A stretch of 64,000 nt of DNA from Sarcocystis neurona (GCA_000727475.1 KL647314.1:1456812-1520811); one strand, 5' to 3'. Positions 45,420-57,068 are shown, counted from the stretch's first letter. Notes: generated by a model not told the origin, from the sequence alone. Translations and numbers: made by a program.

Positions 45420-46468
45420 TGCGTATGATGTGATGACATATGAAGCAGGTGATTGTGTAGGCATATCAAACACGCGAGAAAGTAAGGTTTCCGTGTCACT
45501 GGCGGCTTCGCACAATTATACACCTGCACGCGTATCTATCTATCTACATTTTGTATAGATATACATAGATATATATATATATATGTATACATGTATATGC
45601 GTCGGGGGGTATTTTTGTCCCGCCGTCGCTGTGCTACAGCTGCTCGCATACGCATAAGCATGCGACGGGTCGCACGTATGTACGACCTTTGTTGGGAGAT
45701 GAAAAACAGATTAAACTATGTGTCAATGCATACTCGGGTTCTGCAGCGTAAATTTCGTCGAAGGTGCGCCAGCGCCTTCAGATCACAGTGGCAGAGCTCT
45801 TGCGTAGCGGACGTACTCAGGTGGCTTGCAGAAGTGTCTTGTGTTAAGAAAGTTATGAGATATTCTGTTTCCCGTCTTGAACATGCCTGCCGCGTGATAT
45901 GTGGCATGTGTTCGTGTGCGCGTGTTTGTGTATATACATATATATGTACGTACATATACATTTTTGTATACATGTATGTGTACGTGTATGTACCTAGGTG
46001 TGTTTGTACGTTTGTACGTATGTATACATGTATGTATATATGTCGGTGTGTATGTATGTATGTATGTGTGTATATATGTATGTATGTGTGTATGTATGGT
46101 TGTACGTATGTGTGTATCTATGTTTGTATTTGGCTGTACGTGTGTAATAAGAAAGTTTTCTATGGATATGTATATGTGTTCAGGTGTGACCAGCTGTATG
46201 TGTGCAGGCATGTCTGTGGGAGTTTGCACGCACGCGTACCTGTAGGGTGTAATTGCCGCGGTTGCGCTTTAACCTTTTTTATTGTAACTGAGTACAGACT
46301 GCGACTCGCAGGAGAAAACAGCTTCTGGACGGCTGAAGGCCCATCGTGGGGGGTTGTGGTGGTATACACTTGTAAGTCTCCTGTGCCAAAATACTTCCCT
46401 TGTCTGTCGTTTCAGGTCGACAAAAGCCGGCAGCAGAGCGCTGTGAACTACGGGTGCTAACTGTGTAA
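32303..46468 (+). CDS. PDCD2/TSR4-family protein (uS5 ribosomal-protein chaperone)
   Basis: PDCD2 (animals) and Tsr4 (yeast) bind nascent uS5/Rps2 and escort it into pre-40S particles. My model is join(32303..32410, 33980..34062, 35098..36866, 37466..37505, 37561..37574, 38689..38744, 39574..39671, 42096..42141, 44267..44460, 46298..46371, 46416..46468), about 844 residues with phases that agree throughout. The N-terminal lobe begins AVLLGFVGDPV, IIGGAPRWLAGYLPENICLN, C-x2-C (NCRKCGQPL) and CHRVLYLFECVSAEGCC. A ~500-residue Ala/Ser/Gln insert follows, then FHIYVDAEPADESVYQKRLE. The C-terminal PDCD2_C domain shows FQQRLSRSPRQVIRYCFGG, C-x2-C (LCERCGSERVFEMQLMP) and WGVVVVYTC. Exons 5-7 are the least certain; exon 7 may instead start at 39618. 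Human PDCD2 and PDCD2L, and yeast Tsr4, are all much shorter. Confidence 0.88.
34063..35097 (+). other. PDCD2/TSR4 intron 2
   Basis: Donor GTAAGT, acceptor CTGGGCAG. It contains the purine-rich degenerate array described separately, then TA and TCTG tracts. No gene seen. Confidence 0.75.
34150..34705 (+). repeat. Degenerate GAGAGA...GGGGATAACATATAT array
   Basis: About six irregular units of roughly 75-120 bp. Each has a GAGAGACAGA-type purine block followed by (G)GGATAACATATAT and a TATG-rich tail (near 34265, 34300, 34378, 34448, 34510, 34620 and 34690). Located in PDCD2/TSR4 intron 2. Confidence 0.65.
35098..36866 (+). other. PDCD2/TSR4 exon 3: second half of N-lobe plus long insert
   Basis: Opens STPYDSCHRVLYLFECVSAE then GCCREGTGWLALRATLP, the zinc-finger half that follows CQL in exon 2. 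From about 35230 to 36780 it is low complexity: poly-Ala (35250-35760), a charged stretch, poly-Ser (36095-36360), then Ala/Gln. It ends SFHIYVDAEPADESVYQKRL, where conserved sequence resumes. Acceptor is GGGCAG; donor is GTAGGT in phase 1. Confidence 0.85.
35250..36360 (+). repeat. In-frame poly-Ala and poly-Ser codon repeats
   Basis: GCT/GCC/GCG runs (35250-35760) read as poly-Ala, and TCT/TCC/TCG runs (36095-36360) read as poly-Ser in the PDCD2/TSR4 frame. Both keep the reading frame, unlike the 20-bp CTG array upstream of the gene. Confidence 0.8.
36867..39671 (+). other. PDCD2/TSR4 exons 4-7 (linker) and their introns
   Basis: Exon 4 (37466-37505) encodes EERALALWKSYTS. Exon 5 (37561-37574) is a 14-nt microexon giving SPQFL. 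Exon 6 (38689-38744) encodes GVFEETSANVFSLAVRLNF. Exon 7 (39574 or 39618 to 39671) ends ETDGTLSKEEDFDRAFTG. Exon 4 spliced directly to exon 6 would hit a stop, so the microexon is needed to keep the frame. Introns are TA/TG-rich, and 39270-39570 is a long T/C run before exon 7. Confidence 0.55.
39672..42095 (+). other. PDCD2/TSR4 intron 7
   Basis: Donor GTATGG, acceptor TGTCGCAG. Holds TCTC/TGTG-rich sequence, TA tracts (40626, 40860) and a degenerate duplication (41757-41836 against 41892-41966, both with GTAAAGTC and TTTGATA). No gene seen. Confidence 0.7.
42096..46468 (+). other. PDCD2/TSR4 exons 8-11: PDCD2_C domain
   Basis: Exon 8 (42096-42141) encodes GAFEAEPYEASPYK. Exon 9 (44267-44460) encodes VLLKFQQRLSRSPRQVIRYC, then QPLWLHAPS, IPLCERCGSERVFEMQLMP and LPYELQQ. 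Exon 10 (46298-46371) encodes LRLAGENSFWTAEGPSWGVV then VVYT. Exon 11 (46416-46468) completes Cys and ends ERCELRVLTV, stop TAA. The order matches the Pfam PDCD2_C domain. Intron 8 (42142-44266) is TA-rich with a pyrimidine-rich end, and intron 9 (44461-46297) holds TATG tetranucleotide repeats at 46020-46110. Intron 10 is only 44 nt. Confidence 0.88.
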
Positions 46469-49400
46469 GTGTTAAATAATTTCCACCGTAATCCATCTGG
46501 TTTTGTGACGTTTGAGCTTTGCGTTTCACAGTCCTTGACAAAATGGAATACGGCTTTATATGGACGCACACGGCTGTGAGTGTTGAAGTAGACACGCAGG
46601 GCGGTACACGTTCAGCGTGTCAAAATCCTCTGCCCCTTCCTCAATATAGGCAGGTTTACAGAGGTGTACATACTTTTTCTCTACGGACAGACTCCTTGTG
46701 GCCGCTGAGCACGCTGTCATGGACCGGTGACTTTAAATCGAGGAAAATCCACGCTATCCTCTCAATGTTTCATCTTGTACCTTCCTCCTCGAGTGCGCTG
46801 ATCTCTGCGCATACGGCGGGAATACTTCACTTCAAGTAGAAGCGTAATACTGACCTTTCGAGAAGAGAAAGCCGACTTGTTACAACGTAATTTTCACTTG
46901 AAAGCCTGGCGTAGCACACTCATCGCGGTGTACCATATATTCATGCGAGCCCAATTTCAAGCATTGAAAAGCCGAAGCTGCTCAGCGTCATCATAAAGAT
47001 ACTTGAGCTGTACACGCGGTGTAACGTCCCCAGTAGAAAATATTTTCTTCTTTCACGCCACTCCCAGCGACAATCGTGGGTGGGGTGCATATATATTTGT
47101 GTATACGTACGTATATATGGATCGCAAGGATACGTGCGTGGGTTGTCTTTCGCTGTCCGGCTCAAATGTGCGTGCAGGTGCGGCTGACTGCACGCGGTCC
47201 GACTTTTACGCTGAAGAATGTGTTGTCGTGCAGGAAGAAGTCTGACAGTCTTCTGCTTGCTACTACTCCCAGTCAGCGCGGTATCTACACATACATGATA
47301 TTATATAAATAATGTGTTCGCGCTGGGACTGTACGATCCGTGCGAATGTACAGTTCGGTCAACGTGGTCTTCGTACGTTTTTAGACGACACAGAAGTCTG
47401 GATGAAATTTGGTCTGTACGAGCTACGTCTCGATCTCAGGCTTGTAATTTCAGGACGTATATATGTATGTATATTGTTGTATATAAATATGTGAGGTGTG
47501 TATTTATGTATACTTATGCAGGCAGACAGATGCACTGTATGGTGGCGCATCTGTATTCAGATCTGTTTTCAAGAGAATCCGCAGGGTCAGTGCTTGTACC
47601 CAATGGTATACGGATGCACGTGTGCGGCGTGTCTCGTTGTGTCACTGACTGCAAGAGTCTCAGGGCAGCACCCATCCCGTACTGGGAGCACGCCTGTACG
47701 CATGTGTACATTCACATCCCATACATACACATAGATACGGAAGGGGAGAAAAAAGGAAGACACGTACGTAACCCACGCCGGCAATTCACAGGGTGGGTGG
47801 TACTAATTATGACTTGTGCCTTACAAGATGTGAAAGATGTCCCGCACTCACAGGCCTGTCACCGTGGGTACAGCAGTTGTTTTTCATATCTGTAATAAGC
47901 GCAACTACAGAGGCGCATAATTCCCCCCCTTCCACTTTGTCTCTTATTCCAAACTTATCGAGAGCCTACGCCACTCGATCGGATATTCCTGCGGATGGTG
48001 TTTGGACAGACCCTCTTCCCCGTAAAAGAAATTCTCCGTTCACTATGAGAGACGCCCTCAAAAACCCTGTAAATGTTGCCGAAAACTATCTATTGCCTCT
48101 TAGCCAGTTGTTCGCGTGTTGACGGCTTCTGAAACTCTATAGGATAGGAAGGTCGAAAAATATTCCTATACCCGGACTGTCCAGTAATCTTCTGATTCCT
48201 CCAGTGTAACCCAGCAGTCAGCCACACGGCTGATATAAATGTCAAGACGGTCCGAGCTAACTTAAAGACGCCGGGTCAACGCTGTGCACTGGCAATCATT
48301 TCTTCCCCACATCGTCACTTGCGTCCACAAGCAACAGAACTCTTTCTGCCTCAGAAACTAGGCGCCACTCGTATTTCCGCTGCAAGTAATGAAGGATGAG
48401 ACAAGCGTCCACCCCCGCTAATAGCACTGTCAAAATGTATATCGCTGGGAGTTGCCAAGAGGGAGTAAAGCAAGAGTGAGAATCGTCGTTAGTTCTTCCT
48501 TTGTGCAACAAGCGGACAATCGCTGAACAGATTTTTCTGCCGTAATGTTTGGGACCGGATAGAAGAGTTGCCTGCTGTTCCCTGTAATTCGTACAAATTT
48601 ATTTCCGCAACAAGGGAACGGTTCACACTTCCTTGCACACGTACTTTTCAGTCTCCAAGTCCTTTACTGAAAACGCCTTTGTTGTCTTAGGCCTTTGCTT
48701 CTCTAATAGAAAGCGTCCGACGTGTTGTCCCGCTGCGTGCGTTGTAACGAGCAGTGTCGCGCGCTGGTTCAAAAAGTCCGGTGGTTCGAGGCGGTGGTCA
48801 GAAATGCCCACGGGATCCGCGTATGTAGTTGTGCCGGGACACTCAACCGAAAGGCGGTACACTACATGTTTCTGAAAACCTGTATTGTTAATTATAATGT
48901 CCTTCTCTCGTCACCCAGCAACTCAGTTTTTGCTCGAATTTACCACGCACGAAATTTGTTCCCAAGGCCACTCTTCCTCGGGTGCAGCAACCAAAAGCGC
49001 ACGATTTTTCAGCGTGCCCAGCAGTCCAGTACACAAGGTGGCAGGCAGCAAGCTGTTTTTCCGGTATGTCACTTGCTGTCTCGAGAGTGAAAAAAATAAA
49101 CTGCAGGCTCGCGGGCTCGATCCTGGCTGGCGTGGGGGCAAATTGCGGGACATATTCGCTAAGAAGGTGAAACAAGATGTTGAAGAAACGCATCCTAAGT
49201 TCAGAATTGGACGCCGACAGAAAGACACGTGATTTTATCTTCGCCTTTCAGTAGGGAGTTGTAGACGTAAGAATAGGCGCATCATCAGGTGTCTTGAATT
49301 TAAAATTGAGGTTTTGAGAGCGTTCAAGTGAATGTGTGTGGTCGCGTTCTCGATGTCCAGGAAGAGGTGGGCGAAAAATCGTAATTGTATCCCACGTACC

Positions 49401-51259
49401 GGAAAGGAGAAGGGAGCATACTATGTCAAAATCATACCGTGTAGGACATAGGGAAAACGAGCATATGTTAACAGCGTATTGTGCCGTACTGAACTACATA
49501 GGGCCAAGAGCTTTGGTGGAAAATATTGATGCTGGGGCAGATTCTAGTATCCTAACAGCACAGCCTGAAGCCGGACGTTTTTTGCGTGGTGACTGTGAAG
49601 TTGATGTGGGCTCATTGCGTTGGCAAGGGAGAAAGTCGACATGTTTCCTGTGGGCCGATTAATAGGCACCGCTACAACATTAAGGGAAGCAGACGGAACA
49701 TTTGCTAGCAGCTCGAAATTCGGTACGTTTCGAGCCTCACTGGTTGGAAACGAGGCAGGATCTGTTGAAGAAGTCCGCTTACCCTTGGCAGACTGCAGGC
49801 ATTACCCATAATACGGTGTAACTACACTCACGTCGCCAGTGGCGACGAGACCCGCTGCCGGCGAGGAGTTCGCTTCAACTGAAACATCGCAGACGGTGGT
49901 CCACCCGCCGAGAACATCCACTAGACGAGCTAATTCATATTCGCAGGCAACGAAGGCGTGCTAGTATTCAGAGTGAGAGCGCACACGTGAATGGACGTTT
50001 GTCCCCGTCCAAGAGGCCACGCTTCCGCAAGGACTTCGTTCTGCATATGGTGAAGTTTCACGGTCAACGAACTCAACCGCAACCAGCTCACAGCATGATA
50101 TAAACGTCACACAGTGGTCATTGCGACCTGAGCCAAGTGCGGTCACAACGAGCCCGGATGACCTGTACATCATGTGTGTCGCTGCACTCTATCTGCCGCG
50201 CCGGCCAACAGGCCTTTTTGCGAAAACAGTTGCAGCATGCGTAAAACTCTACGTACGTCTTTGAGTCGGACTTGTCTCTATAGTTGCACGCTTGCAGGGG
50301 ATTGCCGAATACTGCTTGTGCACAATTGTGGACTAAAAAAGTAGACGCGTCTACCCAGACCAGTCTAATCTGCAGTTTTTCGACCCTTCCTCAATAACCT
50401 AGCAATAACCAGTTTTAGACCCGTTTGCGTGTTTGAACCCTTAGATATCCATATTTAAGTTTACGCATCAGAAGGTACGAATACCGTTCCTGCAAATAGG
50501 CCGTAAGCGCATATACATACATATATATATATAATATATACGTGCGTGGTCAGAGGAACTTCTGCTTCCTCCTGATTTAGGGACCAGAAGGACTCGTCAA
50601 CGAATACGACCCGTACAAGCTTTTGCGTCTCGCAATCATCGGGTGCGTCGTCCAGCTTCGTGCTCACTTCTGCCAACTTCTGAAGTCCACACACCCACGT
50701 TTCTTCTGTGGTTGTGATCCAGTGCGCGTCATTAGCTCTGTACTATATAGACATTGAACATTTCAAAAGAAGTGTTTTCATCGCTGTCAACGAGCTGATT
50801 TTCACGACTTCACAGAGGCACGTCTGATACGTTTGACGTCAAATACACAGCAGACCTCAACGTGTGCCCTCGACAGCGAAGAATTGCACTCGTTCAGCCC
50901 CAAGAACGTCTACAGCACGCGTCACCATTAAGACGACGAGTTTCACCATTCAACATACCCGCTGTCTCCCCAAAACAACTTCAGCCCCTTTGTTGACGAT
51001 ACACGCTGCTTACACCATGTGAGGCCGTCTGCCGCAAATACGCCTATCCGTATAAAACTGCGACTGTATTTCGTGTACGCTCTGTACGCCGCACAGCGGC
51101 GCCATCTACACCTAATGCGAACACATTCATACAGTCGCCCCATTGCGTCTCGCCATCGCAGTAGATGTTCTTCGGCGCTCGCGGTGGTCACAGCTTTCCC
51201 AAGTATCAGCGTGTCCTAAAAATATATTTACGGGTTTCACTTTCTCCCCCATCAGTACT
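46469..51259. other. Intergenic region between convergent PDCD2/TSR4 and RPS2
   Basis: Repeat-poor sequence with only small TA tracts (50518-50540). Open frames are short on both strands. One minus-strand frame (48296-48511) encodes a possible membrane segment (IYILTVLLAGVDACLILHYL) but has no family match that I recognise and no clear splice partners. It should hold the 3' ends of both transcripts. Confidence 0.5.
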
Positions 51260-54200
51260 CTACGCCACTGCTCCAACCGCTGTGGCTCCCTTCATTGACT
51301 GAGCCAGGTAATCGGACCACTCCTGATATGGGGACTTCGTGTACACCGTAGGCGCCCACAGTTCCGGAGTCAGATATCCGTATGTCTTGCTGAGTGCATC
51401 GAAGAGAGCCTGCAGCCACGCGATAAACCAACCAGAGCAAAACTGACTCAGATTGGAGGAAAAAAATTTAGGCGCAACAACGAGGAAACACCAAGTGGCG
51501 CCTGCGGGCACATGGATTCGAGCAAACAAATCCATCCAGTTGCACATCTGCTAATTACTCAGACGAAACCCTCGCGAGGGGCAATAAAAACCGGGAACTC
51601 GCTTTCTTCTTCCATTATCTGTTGACGACGAAACGTATCTAACGGTCGTACAGAAAACCAAACCTGCTTCCCGATCAATGACGCAAGTGCCATACAAATA
51701 GACAGATCCACTCAAGAATATACCTTTCTCACAGCGGCGGTGTGGCACGGACGGGTCCGTACGTGGCGCGTCAGCCGCCTCTCTACTGTGTATTAGCTTT
51801 TTGATGACTGTTCCCTCCGCACGGATGGGTCCGTACGTAGCGCGTCAGCCGCCTCTCTACTGTGTATTAGCTTTTCGATGACTATTCCCTCCTTTTTTCA
51901 ACACCTTTCCCACCGAGCTATTTTTGGCATCTTCTTTCAAAAAGGAGCGCTTCACGTCTCTTACTTTCATAAAGTTTCCACGGGTTTTTGTTGAGCCTTT
52001 GGAATTGGAAAAACAATCTTTAATTCCCGCAAAACCGAGGATCTTCTTTGTCGTTGGTGCGCCGACAATGTGCGTGCCACGAGGAGCAGGAATCAAGCGC
52101 ACACGCACCGACCCGCACCGTCCTGACACTTTCATCGGCACGGTGTGAGGGTCGCCGATTTTGTTGCCCCAGTAGCCCCGTCTGCGAGCCAGACACAAGA
52201 GGTGAGTTGATAACAGGTAACTTCACAAGGTATACGCATATATAGAGGGGCGGCCCGCTGAATTTCTCGATAAGCAGTGCTAAGAGCCACCCTAGAACGC
52301 ATACCTCGCCTACGCGACACTTACGTTTGCGTACAGGCACAAGGCGCCTACGCGCCAATATATACAAACATTCCAGTATACGCATACACATACACGTACA
52401 ACGGCTGCATTTTGATTCTTCTTACTCTCGTTCGCGTAAGTTCAATCCATCGCTTGCATCCGCACTACACTCATCCGCGTGGCTCTACGATTATGGTGCG
52501 TCCGCACTGATGCACGTTCTCATTAATGCGTGCAGGCACATCTACGTGTATGAACACAGTGGTGCACCGTTCACATCCAGGCGTGTGCTCTCTCACGCAT
52601 GTAGATACATTCACACCCCTGTATACGAACGCGCGGCTCAAGGCACATATAGACAGGTATATACACAAACTGCATCTCACTTGTCATTCCTTTACCTGAC
52701 GGGAATGAGGCTGAGTTTCGCAGCAATGATGGCGCCTCGAATAGCGGTAGCAACCTCTTTCGCACATTTCACGCCCAAGCCGCAGTGGCCGTTGGAGTCT
52801 CCAACGGCAACGAAGGCCTTAAAGCGAGTGCGCTGCCCTGCACGTGTCTGCTTCTGCACGGGCATGATCTTCATCACGTCATCCTGCAGCGGGTCCGAGC
52901 AGTTTCCTGGCTGAAAGAAAGTGTCAATGATCTGCAATGCATTCCCAAACACACGCCCGCGAATTGTCAATGTGGACGTTCACCGACTGCAAACGATACT
53001 CACCCATAAACAGGTATGTGGATGCAACACCCTTGAACGTACAAACGAACTTTGTAGCCACACGTTTCCGACGAACTCACAACCACGACCACGCACATCG
53101 AGGAAGACTCTTGTAAGCATATCCATACAGGTCTGCAAACGTATGTCACGAACACAAACAAATGTCCCGGCACGCGTATGGTGGCGATTCGCAGCCGATA
53201 CCGTACACATACTGCAGCAAGATTACACGCATTAACCTTTTTGCCCACAGCGCACTGACTAGCCCGGAAGGTTCCAAAACGCCATAGAGCTTGTGGGAGA
53301 AGACAATGAAACTACGGTGTTCAGTCGATCACAGAACGATATGTCAGCCATAGACGGAGTTAAGCACGTACGACCATACTCATGCGACTCGAGTCAACCA
53401 GTTTATACGCAGATATATATATATATAAATATATTTACAACTTCGCACCGTGCTTTCCGTGTGCAACTCCACACACATATGCCTGCACGTATGTACATTC
53501 TTGAGCGTGTGTTAGTCTCTGTGATAAGACGCCTCCCAGCCACTGGTAGTATGTGACCCTACCACGGAAAACACGAGAAACATTATCCGAAGTCCCGCAG
53601 ATCCCACCCCCGGCCACACGCGAAGTACATTAACCGTAACTGCAGAGACATCCCTCCACAGGACATGAACACATACTTATTCCATCAGAAAATGCAGAAT
53701 GAAAGCGGAGGTGAGCGCACACGTGAACGCAGTGCCCCACATCTCACAGAGAACACAGGGTAGTTTCCCACGACGTAACATTCCATGTACAGAGAGATAA
53801 ATATACGTGTACTTCGCATGTACACATCTGTCACTAGGAGACACATACACGCGTATATACACGTGTGTCCGTAGTGTGGAACGCAACATTAGATTTACAC
53901 GTAGCTCGGCAACAGAAACAAGACAAATCAAATTTTCTCGTCTCTACGTTCTGCAGTGGCGGCACCACCATAAAAGCACGAATACCCTTGGGTTGGATTC
54001 AGTCAAAGCATTGCGGTTTGAAGGTCTCCTTCACGGTTCAGGAAGGGGATTCCTTTTTTTCATCCTCCAACAGCGCAGTCGTATCTCTTTACACGCATGA
54101 GAGAAATACTTGCTGCTGCTCCTACGCAATCCCTCTCTTCGCGCACCATCGTGCGGAAAATCAACCCCTCCAAAACCACTTGCATAGACTCGCAGAACTT

Positions 54201-56972
54201 CGGTGTGACGTAAATTTATACACACATACACGTACACACGAGCACATGCGTATACCTATAGAAATACATCCACACGGAGAGCTCCAAAATTGGTGACATC
54301 TGCAGCACGTATCTTCTGTGTACCGAGGCGTCCGACTAGGCAGGACCGTCCGTATACCACGTAAGAATACACACATGAAAAATCACAGACACACACCAAA
54401 ACATCGCTGTATATTAAATACATAGGGAGACGCAGGCAGTTTTCGTTGCGTGAGGTTCAGCAACAGGACGACGAAGCCAAGTCATCGAAGTGTCACCTCC
54501 GTAAATTCATGCCGCAGTTCAACTTGAATGTGTACACGCTGTTACCCCTCCCCATGCGCACCAGACAAATCTGCGTGAACATCATGCGCGTCTTGCACTC
54601 CGCCTGCACATATGTACAGACCTACGAATATACAAACATAGGTAGATCCGTGCTTGCTTTCGGCTGTTGGCAAACATGGATCTATCCAATCGATCAAATG
54701 TATCTACCTCTGTGTTTCTGATGTGTGTAGTGACCTGTCTACCGGAAAGAACGCTACCTATCTGAGTATACTGGAAAAATAAGACGATGCTCAGTGACCG
54801 CATTTTCAGCAGACGGTGCCATACCAACCAAACTTGAAGAATTCCGTTACAAAAAGACACACCTGATTTACAATAAACATGGCATATGCCTTTCCCTCAT
54901 GTTCTTTGACAGACGGCAATTGACATGCTAATTGTCTAACGAGAAGTACGCGAGACCTATCCACAGAATGCTGTGTACCTCTCCGAGTGCTCTTTGGCAG
55001 GTAGCAGCTGATGCATCAAAGAGCTCTATTCGTACATACAAACGAGTGGACAGGTATACGCTACAAACGATCACTCTCTATTCACATATACACAAGAAGT
55101 GCCAGAAAGCAGGGTTTTGGAGGATGGCCCTTTACCTGGTATTCCTTAATAGGGAGAGAATGGAGGTAGATTTCTTCAATGGACGAAATCTTCCCGTCTC
55201 GCACTAGCCTCCCGAGCTTCGTAATAGGCGTCCAGTCCTTCAAGTCATCTTCCACTGTGCCTCTTCCACGTCCGCGACCGCGCCCTCGCCCACGACCGCC
55301 TCCTCGCCCAAACCCGCGCCCAAAGCTGCCTCGCTCTGCGGCAGCACCAAAACGGACAACGGATACGTAGATCTAGAGAATATGTGTAATCTATGTATCA
55401 GACCGTAACCTGGACCTATAAATGCGCGAATTTCACATATACATGTAGACGCACAAGGGTGTACACAAACTTGGTGACCACACATACACGTGTGTGGTGT
55501 AGCGGCTCGGCTCTGCACGACGCTGCCTCCGTGTGCAGCACCACACAACTGAAGACACCCGTCCGCGTATACAAATGTGTATAGTGTGGAACACGACCTC
55601 GACCCACGGAAATCGCAGCGCCTGAGCCTTCGCGAATATACGTCGTAACGGCTAAGATAGGGCCGAAGCAGCGTCATCGTACAAAGGCAGTCCACGAGAA
55701 AATATACGCGACCGTTGCAGAAACCTCCTACACAATACAAAGGTCACACCCACGACTCGACCAGTATCCTAAGGAAACGGTGGCCACGGGAAACCTGTTC
55801 ATAACAAATCTGTGCAGGTTCCTTCACATCTAGCTGCAAGCATGGCGCAGCCTACGAGGACTACTTTTGCTTGTCCAGCCACGACGGAATAAAGACGTAG
55901 ATGCTTACTGAATGACTACTCTGCATCCCAATGCGCACAACATACGGAAACGGTTACAGGTTCACCACTATCACTAAAAAACATGCTGCTGACGCTCGCC
56001 ATAAGTGTTGCCTCTGCCCGTGTGCCGCGGACGGCTGATGATGTCCTCCGGGTGGCAGATACCCACACAGAGCGCACGTCACAACGTGAAACTGAATCCA
56101 CTGAAATGTTTGAGTGCCATGACAGATTACTTAGAAAATGCTGCTGCATTCTAGCTTTGTGCACTAGGAGACGAGCCACCACATTCTTGGTTGCTCTTGC
56201 GGAGAGAAAAAACGACGCAGATCGGTGCTGTGGATTGAATGGGTGGACAAGATCTGTTTCCGTTGGCTGCGAAGACGATAATTAGCTTCGCGTGGTGGCA
56301 ATCTGTCTTCTTGAAAAGCGTCCTACAGAGTAACGTATGTCCCCTGCAGCAATCTCCAACCTCGTTCATACTGATGCTGCAGTCCTCACTGAAACCAGTC
56401 CCCCCTTCTGGCTTCGCCTGGCCTCTCCGCACACATGCGGAGCAGAAAATGTCTATACTGCGACACCAGTAACCAGAACTGCTGGACCAGCAGTCCCACC
56501 GTTGCATGAAGATCGATCACGCTGGTAACCCCACAATTTTGCACCCCACGCACGCGCTGCTCAGACTTGAATACACAGTGTACATACATCTAAGGGAACA
56601 GTGCAGACGCTGTGATTAGCAATAGGCAGTCAAATATATCAAACAAAATCTAAGAATGACGGGCGCTTCTCTGCTGCCTGAAGGGTTCACGCGTAACTGG
56701 GTACGTCAGCATGCAGGCTAAGAATTCATTGCCTTCGCCAGTGACCTGATGCAGTGGATCTGCGGGACTTTAAGAGGATGCAACGCAAGTTTAACAGTCT
56801 GCACGAAATTACGCTCCCACAGTGCGTACGACGCCGTTGCTTCTGTGTTTTGTTCTGTTCCTGCTGCGGCAGTCCGCTGGTGCCGCCTCTGCCGCTGCTG
56901 CTGCCGTTGATGTGGGGAATGAGGAGGGGAGCGCGAAGAAAGGAGCGGTTGAGCACGATTCTCACCTGCCAT
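51260..56972 (-). CDS. RPS2: 40S ribosomal protein S2 (uS5)
   Basis: Core small-subunit protein near the decoding centre and mRNA entry. Model: complement(join(51260..51409, 51965..52181, 52696..52931, 55136..55335, 56966..56972)), exactly 269 codons plus stop, all junctions GT-AG and in phase. The N-terminus is [15 protein letters not shown] followed by RG repeats, the usual arginine-methylation tail. Then come [97 protein letters not shown] and [11 protein letters not shown], ending [12 protein letters not shown]. These are near-identical to eukaryotic RPS2. Odd points are a 7-nt first exon and a loop about 4 residues longer than human between IIDTFF and the DDV preceding KIMPVQ. It converges on the PDCD2/TSR4 gene, whose product family chaperones this very protein. 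Confidence 0.96.
51410..51964 (-). other. RPS2 intron 4 with 74-bp tandem duplication
   Basis: Donor GTAAGA, acceptor GGCTGCAG (minus strand). It contains two adjacent 74-bp copies (51745-51818 and 51819-51892). The other introns are 52182-52695, 52932-55135 and 55336-56965. They lack large microsatellites, and I see no nested gene, though ribosomal-protein introns are common snoRNA hosts. Confidence 0.75.
51745..51892. repeat. 74-bp tandem duplication, about 95% identical
   Basis: GCACGGACGGGTCCGTACGT at 51745 and GCACGGATGGGTCCGTACGT at 51819 begin two copies that run through CAGCCGCCTCTCTACTGTGT to TTCCCTCC. Only a few substitutions separate them, so the duplication is recent or constrained. 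GGGTCCGTAC can also fold on itself. Confidence 0.92.
55336..56972 (-). other. RPS2: RPS2 exon 1 (7 nt) and intron 1
   Basis: Exon 1 is ATGGCAG (56972-56966), giving Met, Ala and the first base of Glu. The donor GTGAGA starts at 56965 and the acceptor GCCGCAG precedes AGCGAGG at 55335, so the protein starts [10 protein letters not shown]. The intron's first 150 bases are CAG-rich on the minus strand, leaving an 84-codon frame from the same ATG that I read as intron. A plus-strand frame at 55983-56285 with a signal-like start is probably chance. Confidence 0.85.
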
Positions 56973-57068
56973 TGTAACGTGAGAAGGTGACCAGAATACG
57001 ACTTTTACAGAAAACGAGGCATTTTTAACGATGGTGAAACATCATCCCCTCACAGATCCAGGCTCCCC

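Noticed and set aside
48760..49140. tRNA-like patches (GGTTCGAG, GGGCTCGATCC)
   Set aside because: The flanking bases do not pair into T-arm and acceptor stems and no matching D or anticodon arm is visible.
56718..56972. 84-codon minus-strand frame starting MAGENRAQ
   Set aside because: It uses the RPS2 start codon but reads through the GTGAGA donor into intron 1.
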